A stretch of DNA of 64,000 nt from Solwaraspora sp. WMMD406 (lineage in GTDB: Bacteria > Actinomycetota > Actinomycetes > Mycobacteriales > Micromonosporaceae): NCBI RefSeq assembly GCF_029626025.1, contig NZ_JARUBF010000001.1:3720001-3784000 (forward strand), in the 5' to 3' direction. Below, one piece after another: positions 27,069 to 36,046 of this stretch. Position 1 is the stretch's first letter. Each line of letters starts with the position of its first letter. Made by a program: the position numbers and the translations under genes. Below the pieces are notes generated by a model. It did no database searches. It saw only the letters and a program-made list of their open reading frames with translations, and was not told the DNA's origin.

Positions 27069-28268
27069 GTGGGTGCGGCTTCGCTCTCCTCGACCCCCTG
27101 GCACCGGTTGCCCGCCGACCTGGTGCCGGCGATGCGCCCCCGCCTGCCTGCGGTCGTCGACGCGGTCTCTGTGGCGGTGACCGAGGCGACCCCGACCTTC
27201 GCCGCGATCGACGACGACAAGCTGCGCCGTGACGTCCGTACCGCCGTCGCCGTCGCCCTGGAGCGCTTCCTCGACCTGGTCGGCACCGAGGACCCGGCGC
27301 TGCCGTCCCCGGTCCGGGAGGTCTTCGTCGCGTTGGGGGCCGCCGAGGCCCGCGAGGACCGTGGCCCGGAGGCGCTGTTGGCGGCGCTGCGGGTCGCGGG
27401 CCGGCTGATGCTACGGGAGGTCTGCGAATCGCTCGCCCGGGTCCGGGCGGTCGACACCGCGCTGCTCGTCGACCTCGCCGACGCGGTCAGCGCGTACGTC
27501 GACGAGCTGGCCGCCGCCAGCACCGACGGCTTCGCCCGGCAGGTCCGGGAGCAGGCCGGCGAGCGGGACCGCCGTCGCCGGCAGCTGGCCGAACTGCTGC
27601 TGCGGGGCGGGGCACCGGCCGCCGAGGTCGTCGCCGCCGCGACCGCCGTCGGCTGGCCCCAGCCGGACGCGGTGGTGCCGGTGGTCCTGCCGCTGGAACA
27701 CGCCCGGGACGCCCGGCTGCGCTTCGCCGCCGACGGGATCGTGGCCGAACGCGGCCGCGACGCCGTCCTGCTGCTGCCGGCCGGTCCCCGTACCGACCGG
27801 TCGGTCCTCACCGACGCGCTGCGCGGGCGGGGCGCGGCGGTGGGGCCGCCGCTGGGCTGGGCCGAGGTGCCGCAGGCGGTACGCCTGGCCGAGCTGGCCG
27901 CCGCGCTCGTGACGCCCACAGCTGGTCCGGTCTTCGCCGTCGACCACCTCGCCACCCTGGCCGTACGCGGGGAGCCGGGTGCCCTGGCGGTGCTCGCCGC
28001 CCACCGGCTCGCGCCGTTCGCCGGGCTGCGCACCAGCCAACGCGACGCACTGCTGACCACCCTGCACAGCTGGCTACGGCACTGGGGCTCCCGGGCGGCG
28101 GTGTCGGCCGACCTGTTCGTCCATCCGCAGACGGTCAGCTACCGGATCCGACGCCTGCGGGAACTGCTCGGCGACGACCTGGACGATCCGGATATCCGCT
28201 TCGCACTTCTCCTGGTCCTGGCGGCCCGGCACCGCACCGCGCCGGCCAGCGGCGACTCGCACAGGTGA
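27069..28268 (+). CDS. PucR/CdaR-type transcriptional regulator
   Basis: 399 aa. The C-terminus holds the PucR helix-turn-helix (ADLFVHPQTVSYRIRRLRELLGD ... DPDIRFALLLVLAAR), preceded by a GGDEF-like degenerate region. The N-terminal 200 residues are helical and could sense a ligand. GTG 27069 has no clear ribosome site and lies just after an operator half-site, so the message may be leaderless or the start may be the later ATG near 27132. Divergent from the aldolase-aminotransferase/kinase operon, which it most likely controls. Confidence 0.85.
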   Translation: MGAASLSSTPWHRLPADLVPAMRPRLPAVVDAVSVAVTEATPTFAAIDDDKLRRDVRTAVAVALERFLDLVGTEDPALPSPVREVFVALGAAEAREDRGPEALLAALRVAGRLMLREVCESLARVRAVDTALLVDLADAVSAYVDELAAASTDGFARQVREQAGERDRRRRQLAELLLRGGAPAAEVVAAATAVGWPQPDAVVPVVLPLEHARDARLRFAADGIVAERGRDAVLLLPAGPRTDRSVLTDALRGRGAAVGPPLGWAEVPQAVRLAELAAALVTPTAGPVFAVDHLATLAVRGEPGALAVLAAHRLAPFAGLRTSQRDALLTTLHSWLRHWGSRAAVSADLFVHPQTVSYRIRRLRELLGDDLDDPDIRFALLLVLAARHRTAPASGDSHR

Positions 28269-28308
28269 CACACAGGAAGCGGAAAGTGCCGACACAGCGG
28301 GCCTGCGC

Positions 28309-29058
28309 ATGATCGGAACCATGACGATGGCGAACGCCCAGTCCCGCGTCGAGCTGCGCCGCCCCGACGGCAGTCCGCTGCGGGTCCTGGTGGTGGACGA
28401 CGAACCCGCCCTGGCCGAACTACTGACCATGGCGCTGCGCTACGAAGGCTGGGATGTGCGTGGCGTCGGCGACGGCACGGCCGCCGTCCGTACCGCCCGC
28501 GAGTTCCGCCCCGACGCCGTCGTCCTGGACATCATGCTGCCCGACGTCGACGGCCTGGAGGTGCTCCGGCGGCTGCGCTCCGACGCGCCGGAACTGCCGG
28601 TGCTGTTCCTCACCGCCAAGGACGCGGTGGAGGACCGGGTCGTCGGACTGACCGCCGGCGGCGACGACTACGTCACCAAACCGTTCAGCCTGGAGGAGGT
28701 CGTGGCCCGGCTGCGCGGGCTGATGCGCCGGGCCGCGCGGACCGGCCCGCAGTCCGACGCGGTCCTGACCGTCGGCGATCTCACCCTCGACGAGGAGAGC
28801 CACGAGGTACGCCGGGCCGGTGACCTGATCACCCTCACCGCCACCGAATTCGAGCTGCTGCGTTATCTGATGCGCAACCCGCGCCGGGTGCTGAGCAAGG
28901 CGCAGATCCTGGACCGGGTGTGGAACTACGACTTCGGCGGGCAGGCGAACGTCGTCGAGCTGTACATCTCGTACCTGCGCAAGAAGCTCGACGCCGGCCG
29001 CCCACCGATGATCCACACCATGCGCGGCGTCGGTTATGTCCTCAAACCCGCCGACTGA
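28309..29058 (+). CDS. OmpR-family response regulator
   Basis: 249 aa. Receiver domain with the acidic pair in LVVDDEPALAE, phospho-acceptor Asp in VVLDIMLPDVDG and Lys in LTAKDAVEDR; then a winged helix (LTATEFELLRYLMRNPRRVLSK, NVVELYISYLRKKLD). Pairs with the sensor kinase that overlaps it by 23 bases. The target genes are unknown; the arrangement resembles TcrX/PhoP-type actinobacterial systems. A second ATG four codons in is possible as start. Confidence 0.94.
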   Translation: MIGTMTMANAQSRVELRRPDGSPLRVLVVDDEPALAELLTMALRYEGWDVRGVGDGTAAVRTAREFRPDAVVLDIMLPDVDGLEVLRRLRSDAPELPVLFLTAKDAVEDRVVGLTAGGDDYVTKPFSLEEVVARLRGLMRRAARTGPQSDAVLTVGDLTLDEESHEVRRAGDLITLTATEFELLRYLMRNPRRVLSKAQILDRVWNYDFGGQANVVELYISYLRKKLDAGRPPMIHTMRGVGYVLKPAD

Positions 29059-30616
29059 CCGGGCCGGCCAGCGCTGGCGTGGCTGGTGGCGTGCGCGGCG
29101 GCGTAGGCGGTGGCGTCGCCCGGGCGGCTGGTCGCTGCGGGCCCGGCTGGTGGCCGCGATGCTCACCCTGCTCGCCGCCGCCTGCCTGGTGGTCGGGGCC
29201 ACCACCGCGATCACCCTGCACGACGCCCTGTACGGGCGGATCGACGCCCAACTCGACGCCGCCGCGACCCGGGCACCCCGTGGCTTCGACCCGTTCCTCC
29301 CGGCATATCCGACGCTCCCGCAGCCGCCGACCGGCGGGGCCGGTGTCGACTGTGATCCGTACCGGGATCCGGGCTTTCCCTCCGGCCAGGTGATCGGCAC
29401 CCTCGCGGCCCGGATCTGCGGTGCCGAGGTCAGCGTACGGGTGCTGCTCGACCAGGGGGAGGACCAGCCGGACCTGAGCGCCTTCGACAGGGCGCTGCGC
29501 GCCGTACCGGTGGCTGGCGGACCCCGGACCCTCGACCTGGGTGAGCTGGGCGACTACCGGGTGGTCGCGCAGCGTCTGCCCGATGGTGCGGTCCTCGTCA
29601 CCGGCCTGCCGCTGGCCGACACCCAGGCCACTCTCTATCTCGTCGTCGGCACCGTCGCGCTGGTGACGGTCACGGTGCTGCTGCTGGTCGGGATCGCCGG
29701 CACCGCGCTGGTCCGCCGCGAGTTGCGTCCGTTGTCGGCGATGGCCGCCACCGCCGGCCGGGTCTCGGAGCTGCGGCTGGACCGGGGCGAGGTGGTGCTG
29801 CCGGACCGGGTCGACGTCGCCGACACCGATCCCGGCACCGAGGTCGGCCGGGTCGGCGCGGCGCTCAACCGGATGCTGGACCACGTCGGCCACGCCCTCG
29901 CCGCCCGGCACGCCAGCGAGACCCAGGTACGCCAGTTCGTCGCCGACGCCAGCCACGAGCTGCGCACCCCGCTCGCGGCGATTCGCGGGTACGCCGAACT
30001 CAGCCGGCGCAGTGGCCTGGCCGCGCCGCCGGAGCTCGCCCACGTGCTGCGACGGGTCGAGTCCGAGGCGCAGCGGATGACCCTGCTGGTGGAGGATCTG
30101 CTGTTGCTGGCCCGCCTCGACGCCGGCCGGCCGCTGGAGCGGCAGCCGATCGACCTGACCATGCTGGTGGTCGACGCGGTCAGCGACGCGCACGTCACCA
30201 GCCCGGACCACGACTGGCGGCTCGACCTGCCGCCCGAGCCGGTGACCGTGGTCGGTGACCCGGCCCGGCTGCAGCAGGTGTTGGTCAACCTGCTGGCCAA
30301 CGCGCATACCCACACCCCGGAAGGCACCACCGTCACGGTCGCCGTGGCCGTGGAGCCGGGAACCGTCGTGTTGCGGATCGTCGACACCGGACCGGGCATC
30401 CCGGCCGAGTTGCTGCCGCACGTGTTCGAACGGTTCGCCCGGGGTGACAGCTCCCGGTCGAGGGCGGCCGGCAGCACCGGACTCGGGCTGGCCATCGTGC
30501 ACGCGGTGGTGACGGCGCACGGCGGTACGGTCACGGTCGACAGCGTGCCGGGTCGGACCGAGTTCACCGTACGGCTGCCCGGGCCGCCGACGTCGGAGCC
30601 GGCCGCCGACCGCTGA
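29036..30616 (+). CDS. Sensor histidine kinase
   Basis: 526 aa, ATG inside the end of the regulator gene. An Arg/Trp-rich cytoplasmic start leads to a first membrane helix (about residues 38-60), an extracellular sensor of about 150 residues with two cysteines, a second helix near 210-230, HAMP, the HisKA box with the phospho-acceptor His in DASHELRTPLAAIRGYAE, and an ATPase domain (NLLANAHTHTPEG, DTGPGIP, GSTGLGLAIV). Complete and of normal length. Expected to phosphorylate the response regulator encoded just upstream in response to an envelope signal. Confidence 0.94.
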   Translation: MSSNPPTDRAGQRWRGWWRARRRRRWRRPGGWSLRARLVAAMLTLLAAACLVVGATTAITLHDALYGRIDAQLDAAATRAPRGFDPFLPAYPTLPQPPTGGAGVDCDPYRDPGFPSGQVIGTLAARICGAEVSVRVLLDQGEDQPDLSAFDRALRAVPVAGGPRTLDLGELGDYRVVAQRLPDGAVLVTGLPLADTQATLYLVVGTVALVTVTVLLLVGIAGTALVRRELRPLSAMAATAGRVSELRLDRGEVVLPDRVDVADTDPGTEVGRVGAALNRMLDHVGHALAARHASETQVRQFVADASHELRTPLAAIRGYAELSRRSGLAAPPELAHVLRRVESEAQRMTLLVEDLLLLARLDAGRPLERQPIDLTMLVVDAVSDAHVTSPDHDWRLDLPPEPVTVVGDPARLQQVLVNLLANAHTHTPEGTTVTVAVAVEPGTVVLRIVDTGPGIPAELLPHVFERFARGDSSRSRAAGSTGLGLAIVHAVVTAHGGTVTVDSVPGRTEFTVRLPGPPTSEPAADR

Positions 30617-30784
30617 TCTCCTTCCTCCTTTGCCTGCCGGCACGCGCGGGTGCACAAGACGAATTGTGGCTCGTTGCGCTCCAGCCTGGACTGTCGGCCA
30701 CCAAAGACGGGAAGATGGCGCGGAGGAAACGCAGCCGTCGCCCGACGGTAGTCGATCCGGACGCGACTCGAAGGAGCGGGAATA

Positions 30785-31567
30785 GTGAGCAACAATGGTG
30801 TTCCACGAACCCTGAGATATCTTCGCGCGGCCAACGGCGGTCTGACCCAGGAACAGTTGGCACAGCGGCTGCACGTGTCGACGTCCTTGATCGCCAAGTT
30901 CGAGACGGGGCGACAGATCCCGAGGCCCGACACGGCGAAGAAGATCGACGACCTGTTCGGCAGCGCGCCGTTGATCGACGAGACGGCCGCCGAGGCCCGC
31001 CGGACCGCAGCGCCGGACTGGTTCCGGCCGCTGGCCGAGGTGGAGAAGGAAGCACTGACGCTTCGCCAGTTCGAGCCGAACGTCATCCCCGGGTTGCTGC
31101 AGACCGAGGAGTACGCGCGGGCGATCTTGCGCAGCGGCACGCTGACCCCGGCGAAGGCCGACGAATACCTGGCCGTGCGGATGGCCCGACAGTCCGACGT
31201 GTTCGGTCAGGACGACCCGCCGGTCTGCCAGTTCATCATCGACGAGAACGGCTTACGGCGCGGTGACCCGATGATCCTGCGCCCTCAGCTCGAACACCTC
31301 GCCGAGGTGGGAACCGATCCGCGCGTCCTCATCCAGGTCGCGCCGGCCAGCGCCGGGTGGCATCCCGGGCAGAACGGCCAACTGACGTTGGCGTCGTTGC
31401 GGGACGGCTCGTCGGTGGGCTTCGTCGACGACCAACTCGCCGGCCGGTTGGTGACCGACCCCGAGCTGGTTGCTGATCTTGAACATGCCTGGCAGGCTAT
31501 TTCTGGCGTCGCGCTGCCTTGCGACCAGTCGAGAGACCTGATCATGAAGTTGGTGAAGGAGCTATGA
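30785..31567 (+). CDS. XRE-family regulator with DUF5753 domain
   Basis: 260 aa, GTG start behind AAGGAG. N-terminal helix-turn-helix (LTQEQLAQRLHVSTSLIAKFETGRQIP) followed by the DUF5753 domain characteristic of actinomycete regulators (PNVIPGLLQTEEYARAILR, VCQFIIDENGLRR, VLIQVAPASAGWHPGQNG). These occur in many copies per genome with a small DUF397 partner, found here directly downstream with a four-base overlap. The pair has been likened to toxin-antitoxin or developmental control modules; the role of this copy is not readable. Confidence 0.92.
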   Translation: MSNNGVPRTLRYLRAANGGLTQEQLAQRLHVSTSLIAKFETGRQIPRPDTAKKIDDLFGSAPLIDETAAEARRTAAPDWFRPLAEVEKEALTLRQFEPNVIPGLLQTEEYARAILRSGTLTPAKADEYLAVRMARQSDVFGQDDPPVCQFIIDENGLRRGDPMILRPQLEHLAEVGTDPRVLIQVAPASAGWHPGQNGQLTLASLRDGSSVGFVDDQLAGRLVTDPELVADLEHAWQAISGVALPCDQSRDLIMKLVKEL

Positions 31568-31740
31568 CTCAACCAGCGTGGCGCAAGTCCAGCCGGAGCA
31601 ACGGCTCGACCAGCAACTGTGTCGAGGTGGCCGACAACCTGCCGGGCCGGGTGTTGGTCCGGGACACCAAGGACCGTAGCGGCGGCACTCTGACCTTCGC
31701 CCCGTCCGCGTGGCGTTCGTTCGTCGAGGCGGCAAAGTAG
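31564..31740 (+). CDS. DUF397 small protein
   Basis: 58 aa. ATG 31564 overlaps the stop of the XRE gene (ATGA), which fixes the start. Family features are WRKSSRSNGSTSNCVEVAD, VRDTKDRSGGTLTF and SAWRSFVEAAK. DUF397 proteins are encoded next to XRE-DUF5753 regulators and are thought to act with them, possibly as antagonists. Two hairpins follow the stop. Confidence 0.93.
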   Translation: MTQPAWRKSSRSNGSTSNCVEVADNLPGRVLVRDTKDRSGGTLTFAPSAWRSFVEAAK

Positions 31741-31762
31741 CACCGCTGACGGCCTGACGTCT

Positions 31763-31818
31763 CCCGCTGTGGCGGGACAGTCGATGAGCGCCGGCCCTGC
31801 TTCTGCGGGGTCGGCGCT
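31763..31818 (+). terminator. Hairpins after the XRE-DUF397 pair
   Basis: A small stem CCCGC/GCGGG (31763-31776) and a larger one with arms beginning AGCGCCGGCCC at 31787 and ending GGGGTCGGCGCT at 31818. No long T-run follows, as is common in actinomycetes. Likely terminator. Confidence 0.6.
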
Positions 31819-32031
31819 TCGCTTGTTGGCTGGTGTGGTTGCCGTCTGGTTTTGGCTGGTTTCTTGGCTTCTGGGGGCTAGCCGTTGATCGGGTCAGGCG
31901 TTTCGGTGGCCCGTCGATCATCCACTGTGGCCGGTTGCTGTTGGTGAGTTTTGGGGGTGTTTTCTGGTTGAGTGGTGGGTTTGTGGTGGCTGTTTGTGTT
32001 GATCGTTTACAGGTGTCGGGGGTGGTGTTTA
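31819..32031. other. G/T-rich non-coding stretch left of the IS5 element
   Basis: About 210 bases with no convincing gene. The plus strand is rich in G and T, as is the 5' part of the Rhs gene beyond the insertion, so this is probably the original upstream region of that gene, now separated from it by the element. Confidence 0.5.
32029..32031. repeat. Target-site duplication TTA, left copy
   Basis: TTA directly abuts the left inverted repeat; the same triplet abuts the right end at 32926-32928. Confidence 0.7.
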
Positions 32032-32040
32032 GACCGTGTG

Positions 32041-32540
32041 TCAGTAGGGGTTGTTGCTGGTCAACAGGTTGAGTCGGTCGGCGCGGCGGTAGCAGATCAG
32101 AGCGCATGCCAGGTGGAGGAATCCGAGGTAGTGGGAAGCCTTGCGGTCGTAGCGGCGGACCAGCCGTCGGAACCGGGTCATCCACTCGAGGCAGCGTTCG
32201 ATGACGTAGCGGTGCCGGCCCAGCCGCTTCGACGACTCGACGCCCTTGCGCGCGATCCGTGCGACGATGCCGCGTGCGCGCAGCAGGTCGCGGCATTCGG
32301 GGTAGTCGTAGCCCTTGTCGCCGTGGAGTTTGCCCGGTCGTCGACGCGGCCGGCCGACCGGTTGACGCACTGGTGTGACGCCGTCGACCATGTCCTCGAG
32401 CATCCGGTGGTCGTTGAGGTTCGCGGCGGAGACACCCACGTGCAGCGGCAACCCGCCCCGGTCGCTCATGGCGTGGATCTTGGAGCCGGGCTTGCCCCGG
32501 TCCACCGGGCTGGGCCCGGTCAGGTCCCCCTTTTCACCGC
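32041..32540 (-). CDS. IS5-family transposase, C-terminal frame (orfB)
   Basis: About 165 codons from the frameshift zone to TGA at 32041, which is inside the left inverted repeat. It carries SKIHAMSDRGGLPLHVGVSAAN, the second catalytic Asp in GDKGYDYPECRDLL and the Glu in YVIERCLEWMTRFRRLVRRYD. There is no credible independent start; expression is expected through -1 frameshifting from orfA, as in several IS5 subgroups. Confidence 0.88.
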
Positions 32541-32873
32541 GCGTACGTGCATGCTGTCGACACTCACCCTCGACCAGTCGATCCGCCCGGCCGCGCCGAG
32601 GACATCGAGCGTCGCCCGGTGCAGGGCGGTCATCACCCCGGCCTCGACCCATTCGGCGAACCGGCGGTGCGCGGTTCGCCAGTGGACCGGGAACGAGGCG
32701 GGCAGCTTGCGCCACGAGCAGCCGGACTCCAGTACGTACAGGATCGCCGCGAGCATCGCCCGGTCATCGGTCCGCCGCCGGCCGCCGCCCTGGTGCCTTT
32801 CCGGGTGCGGCGGCAGCAACGGCCGCGCGAGGTGCCACAACGCGTCGGGGCAGTACTTCTCCACGTCATCCAC
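32520..32873 (-). CDS. IS5-family transposase, N-terminal frame (orfA)
   Basis: 117 aa. Contains the DUF4096-like N-terminal part (DALWHLARPLLPPHPERHQGGGRR, AILYVLESGCSWRKLPASF) and the first catalytic aspartate in RVSVDSMHVRA. It stops with TGA at 32520-32522, nine bases after a slippery run (on the coding strand AAAAGGGGG, 32534-32526). A -1 slip there enters the second frame and gives the complete DDE enzyme. Alone, this frame could yield only a truncated protein. Confidence 0.9.
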   Translation of the reverse strand: MDDVEKYCPDALWHLARPLLPPHPERHQGGGRRRTDDRAMLAAILYVLESGCSWRKLPASFPVHWRTAHRRFAEWVEAGVMTALHRATLDVLGAAGRIDWSRVSVDSMHVRAVKRGT

Positions 32874-32968
32874 ACCACGTCAACGAATGACCTTGAACTT
32901 CAACAACCCCAAACGACACACGGTCTTAGGGTCGCGGGGCAGGTCAGGTGCTGTTTTCCTTTCGTTAG

Positions 32969-35900
32969 GTGGGTGTGATGTCGGGTCGTGGTGGTGGGTT
33001 CGGGTGGTGGGTCGGGGTTCGTGGTCGGGTGGCGGTGGTGACGGTGGTGGTGGTGTCGGCGTCGTTGTTGGCGGCGCCGGGGGTGGTGGCGGCTCCGGTG
33101 GGGTCGGCGGGGGATCCGGGGGTGGGGCAGCGGTCGGTGCCGGTGTCGGAGGCGAGGGTCGCGGCTGGGGCTGGGGTTGAGCCGGGGTTGCCGGGGTTCG
33201 TGCCGCGTGAGCCGGTGTGGCCGGTGGCGGTGTCTGGTGTGGTGGATGTGCCGGCGGTCGATTCGGTGCCGGTGGGTGGGTCGGGGTTCGCGGTGGGTCC
33301 GGCGCCGTCGGTCGAGGGTGGTTCGGCTGGCCGGCCGGGGTCCGGGTCGGGGGCTGGGGATGGTTCTGGGTCGGTGTCGCGGGTGGGTGTGGAGGTGTTG
33401 GATCGGTCGGTGGCGGTGTCGGCGGGTGTGTCGGGTGTGTTGTTCCGGGTGGTGCGGGCGGATGGTGGGTTGGTGGCGGGTCGGGTGGGTGTGGAGGTGG
33501 ACACGTCGGGGTTTTCGGGGGCGTTTGGTGGGGATTGGGGTGCGCGGTTGGGGGTGGTGGCGTTTCCGGGGTGTGTGGTGACGTCGCCGGAGGGTGTGGG
33601 GTGTGGGGTGGGGCGGCCGGTGGTGTCGTCGCGGTTGGATAACGGGTCGGGTGTGGTGTCGGCGGTGGTGGAGGCGGTGCCGGGGGTGGATCAGGTGCGG
33701 CGGGGTGGGGTGTTCGCGGGGTTGGGGGAGTCGTCGACATTGTCGTCGGGTGGTGCGGTGGTGTTCGCGGTGACGGGGGTGCAGTCGGGGGAGACGGGGG
33801 ATTTCACGAAGACGCCGTTGTCGGTGTCGGCGGAGTGGTCGTCGGGTGGGTCGTCGGGGGATTTCGGGTGGTCGTACGGGATGGGTGTGCCGCCGGTGCC
33901 GGGTGGGTTGGAGCCGCAGGTGGGGTTGGGGTACAGCTCGGGTGGGGTGGACGGGCAGACGGCGGGTCGGAATGTGCAGGCGGGTGCGGTGGGTGAGGGG
34001 TGGGATCTGCGGGCGGGTGGTTATATCGAGCGGGCGTACAGGTCGTGTGCGGATGATCTGGAGAATCCGGCGCACTATACGGAGGCGAACGGGGATTTGT
34101 GTTGGCGGTTGCCGAATCTGCGGTTGGTGTGGGGTGGGAAGTCGACGGAGTTGGTGCGGGACGGGTCGGGCAGGTGGCGGTTGGCGGATGATGACGGGGA
34201 GATGGTGCAGGCGTTCGCGGGGTCGAACAACGGGGATCAGGGCGACTTGCCGTCGAACACGGGTGAGTATTGGCGGTTGACGACGCAGGACGGCACGCAG
34301 TATTACTTCGGGTTGGAGACGGTGCCGGGCAATGTGCAGACGAATTCGACGGCGACGGTGCGGGTGCGGGCGAACAATCAGGGTGAGCCGTGTTTCGACC
34401 TGGGTGGGTTCGCGGTGTCGTCGTGTTGGCAGGCGTGGCGGTGGTCTCTGTCGTATGTGGTGGATGTGCACGGGAACGCGATGGCGTATTTCTATGAGAA
34501 GGAGGTGCAGCGGTCGGGGTTCGGCGCGGGTGGGACGCAGTCGTATGACCGGGCGGTCCGGTTGACGCGGATCGATTACGGGGTGACGGCGTCGACGGGG
34601 TTCGCGGGTGATCCGCCGGCGCGGGTGGAGTTCACCTGGTCGGACCGGTGTGTGTCGTCGTGCGGGAGCGCGCCGTCGTCGCCTGCGGCGGCGAACTGGC
34701 CGGACACGCCGTGGGATCTGTACTGCGGGGTGTCGGCGTCGTCGTGTCCGTCGAATCCGGCGCCGTCGTTCTGGTCGGACAAGCGGTTGACGTCGGTGTC
34801 GACGTCGGTGCGGACGGGGCCGGGGGCGAACCGGCGGGTGGTGGATTCGTGGGTGTTGGAGCAGTTGTTCCCGGCGACGGGGAACAGCACGTCGGCGGCG
34901 TTGTGGTTGCAGTCGATCACCCGGACGGGGTCGTCGCGGACGCCGGCGGTGGTGTTGCCGCAGGTGCGGTTCGGGGGGACGCGGCGGGATCAGCGGGCTG
35001 ATTATGATCCGAACGCGGGGATGGCGCAGCCGCGGAAGTATCGGGTGTCGCAGGTGTTCACCGAGACGGGTGGCCGGATCGACGTCACGTATCTGAGTCC
35101 GGGGTCGGGGTGTCAGTTCGGCGGTAGCTTTCCGGATCCGGACAACAACATCCACCGCTGTTTTCCGAAGTATTGGAAGCCGGAGGACAACAGCGCGGGG
35201 TTCGGGTGGTGGAACAAGTACATCGTGACGCGGGTGGTGGAGAACGATCTGGTGGGTGGGTCACCGCCGGTGGTGCACGACTACCAGTACACGTTGGGCT
35301 CGGCGTCGGGGTCGGCGCAGGTGTTGTGGGGGCACGAGAACGGGGCGGCGGTCTACAGCAGTTCGTTGCCGTACCGGTCGTGGTCGGATTGGCGGGGTTA
35401 CACCGACGTGACGACGACGGTCGGCCCGACGAGCGGCGGCATGCGGTCGCAGACGCGACGGGTCTACTTCCGGGGGCTGAGCTTCGATCTCACGGACACG
35501 GGTGAGGACCGGGTGTCGACGGTGAGCAACTCGCTGTCCGAGGTGGTCCGGGACGACCTGTGGCGGCGGGGTCAGCTGTTGGAGGAGATCGTCTTCGACG
35601 GGGCCGGCGGTATCCCGCTGTCGAAGTCGGTGTACACGGTCGAGGGCTGGCAGACCGGGGCACGGACCTACCCGGCGCATTGGGCGGTGCCGACGGTGCA
35701 CCATTCGGTGCTCGTCCGGGTCGGGGTGGAACGGCATTTCACGTGGGTGACCGACACGGCGAGTTGGCGGGAGTCCGAGACGGAGCATTCGTGGCATCAG
35801 ACGTTCGGCTACCGCACCGAACTGTCCGATCTCGGTGACCCGACCGTCACCACTGATGACCGCTGTACCCGTACCTGGTACAGCAGCAACATCAACACCA

Positions 35901-36046
35901 ACCTGTATCTGGTGGGGGTGGCGAACCGGACCCAGCTCGCGGAGGGTCCCTGCAAGGTGGCGCCGACGTCCGGGCAGGTGTTGTCGGAGTCGCGGGTGTT
36001 CCACGACCACGCCACCACCCACGGCGCGGCCCCGACGAAGGGGGGT
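32969..36046 (+). pseudogene. Rhs/YD-repeat toxin gene, 5' half, cut by an IS110-type insertion
   Basis: About 1025 codons from GTG 32969 (or ATG 32978) to the break. An N-terminal Sec-type signal (GRVAVVTVVVVSASLLAAPG) is followed by a Val/Gly/Ser-rich segment and then the typical secreted actinobacterial RHS N-terminal region (WSYGMGVPPVPGGLEPQ, VGLGYSSGGVDGQT, CADDLENPAHYTEANGDLCW). Homology-like sequence ends at THGAAPTKG; the codons after that run into the transposase's 3' flank. The same protein resumes at 39871 (VTRVEQVADFTGGS). This half uses mostly G-ending codons, unlike the 3' half. A fragment ending at about 36166 could still be translated. Confidence 0.85.

Larger units (their letters stand above)
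32032..32925 (-). mobile_element. IS5-family insertion sequence
   Basis: 894 bases bounded by 25-base inverted repeats (32032-32056 and 32901-32925; 22 of 25 positions match, both ends beginning GACCGTGTGTC). The trinucleotide TTA flanks each side (32029-32031 and 32926-32928), consistent with a TNA target duplication. It encodes one transposase split in two frames on the minus strand. The insertion lies about 45 bases before the Rhs gene and so probably separates that gene from its promoter. The intact ends and open frames suggest a recent, possibly active copy. Confidence 0.93.

Noticed and set aside
32900-35155. Minus-strand frame of about 750 codons opposite the Rhs 5' half
   Set aside because: Arg/His/Pro repeats are the antisense reflection of the G/T-rich coding strand; no domain.
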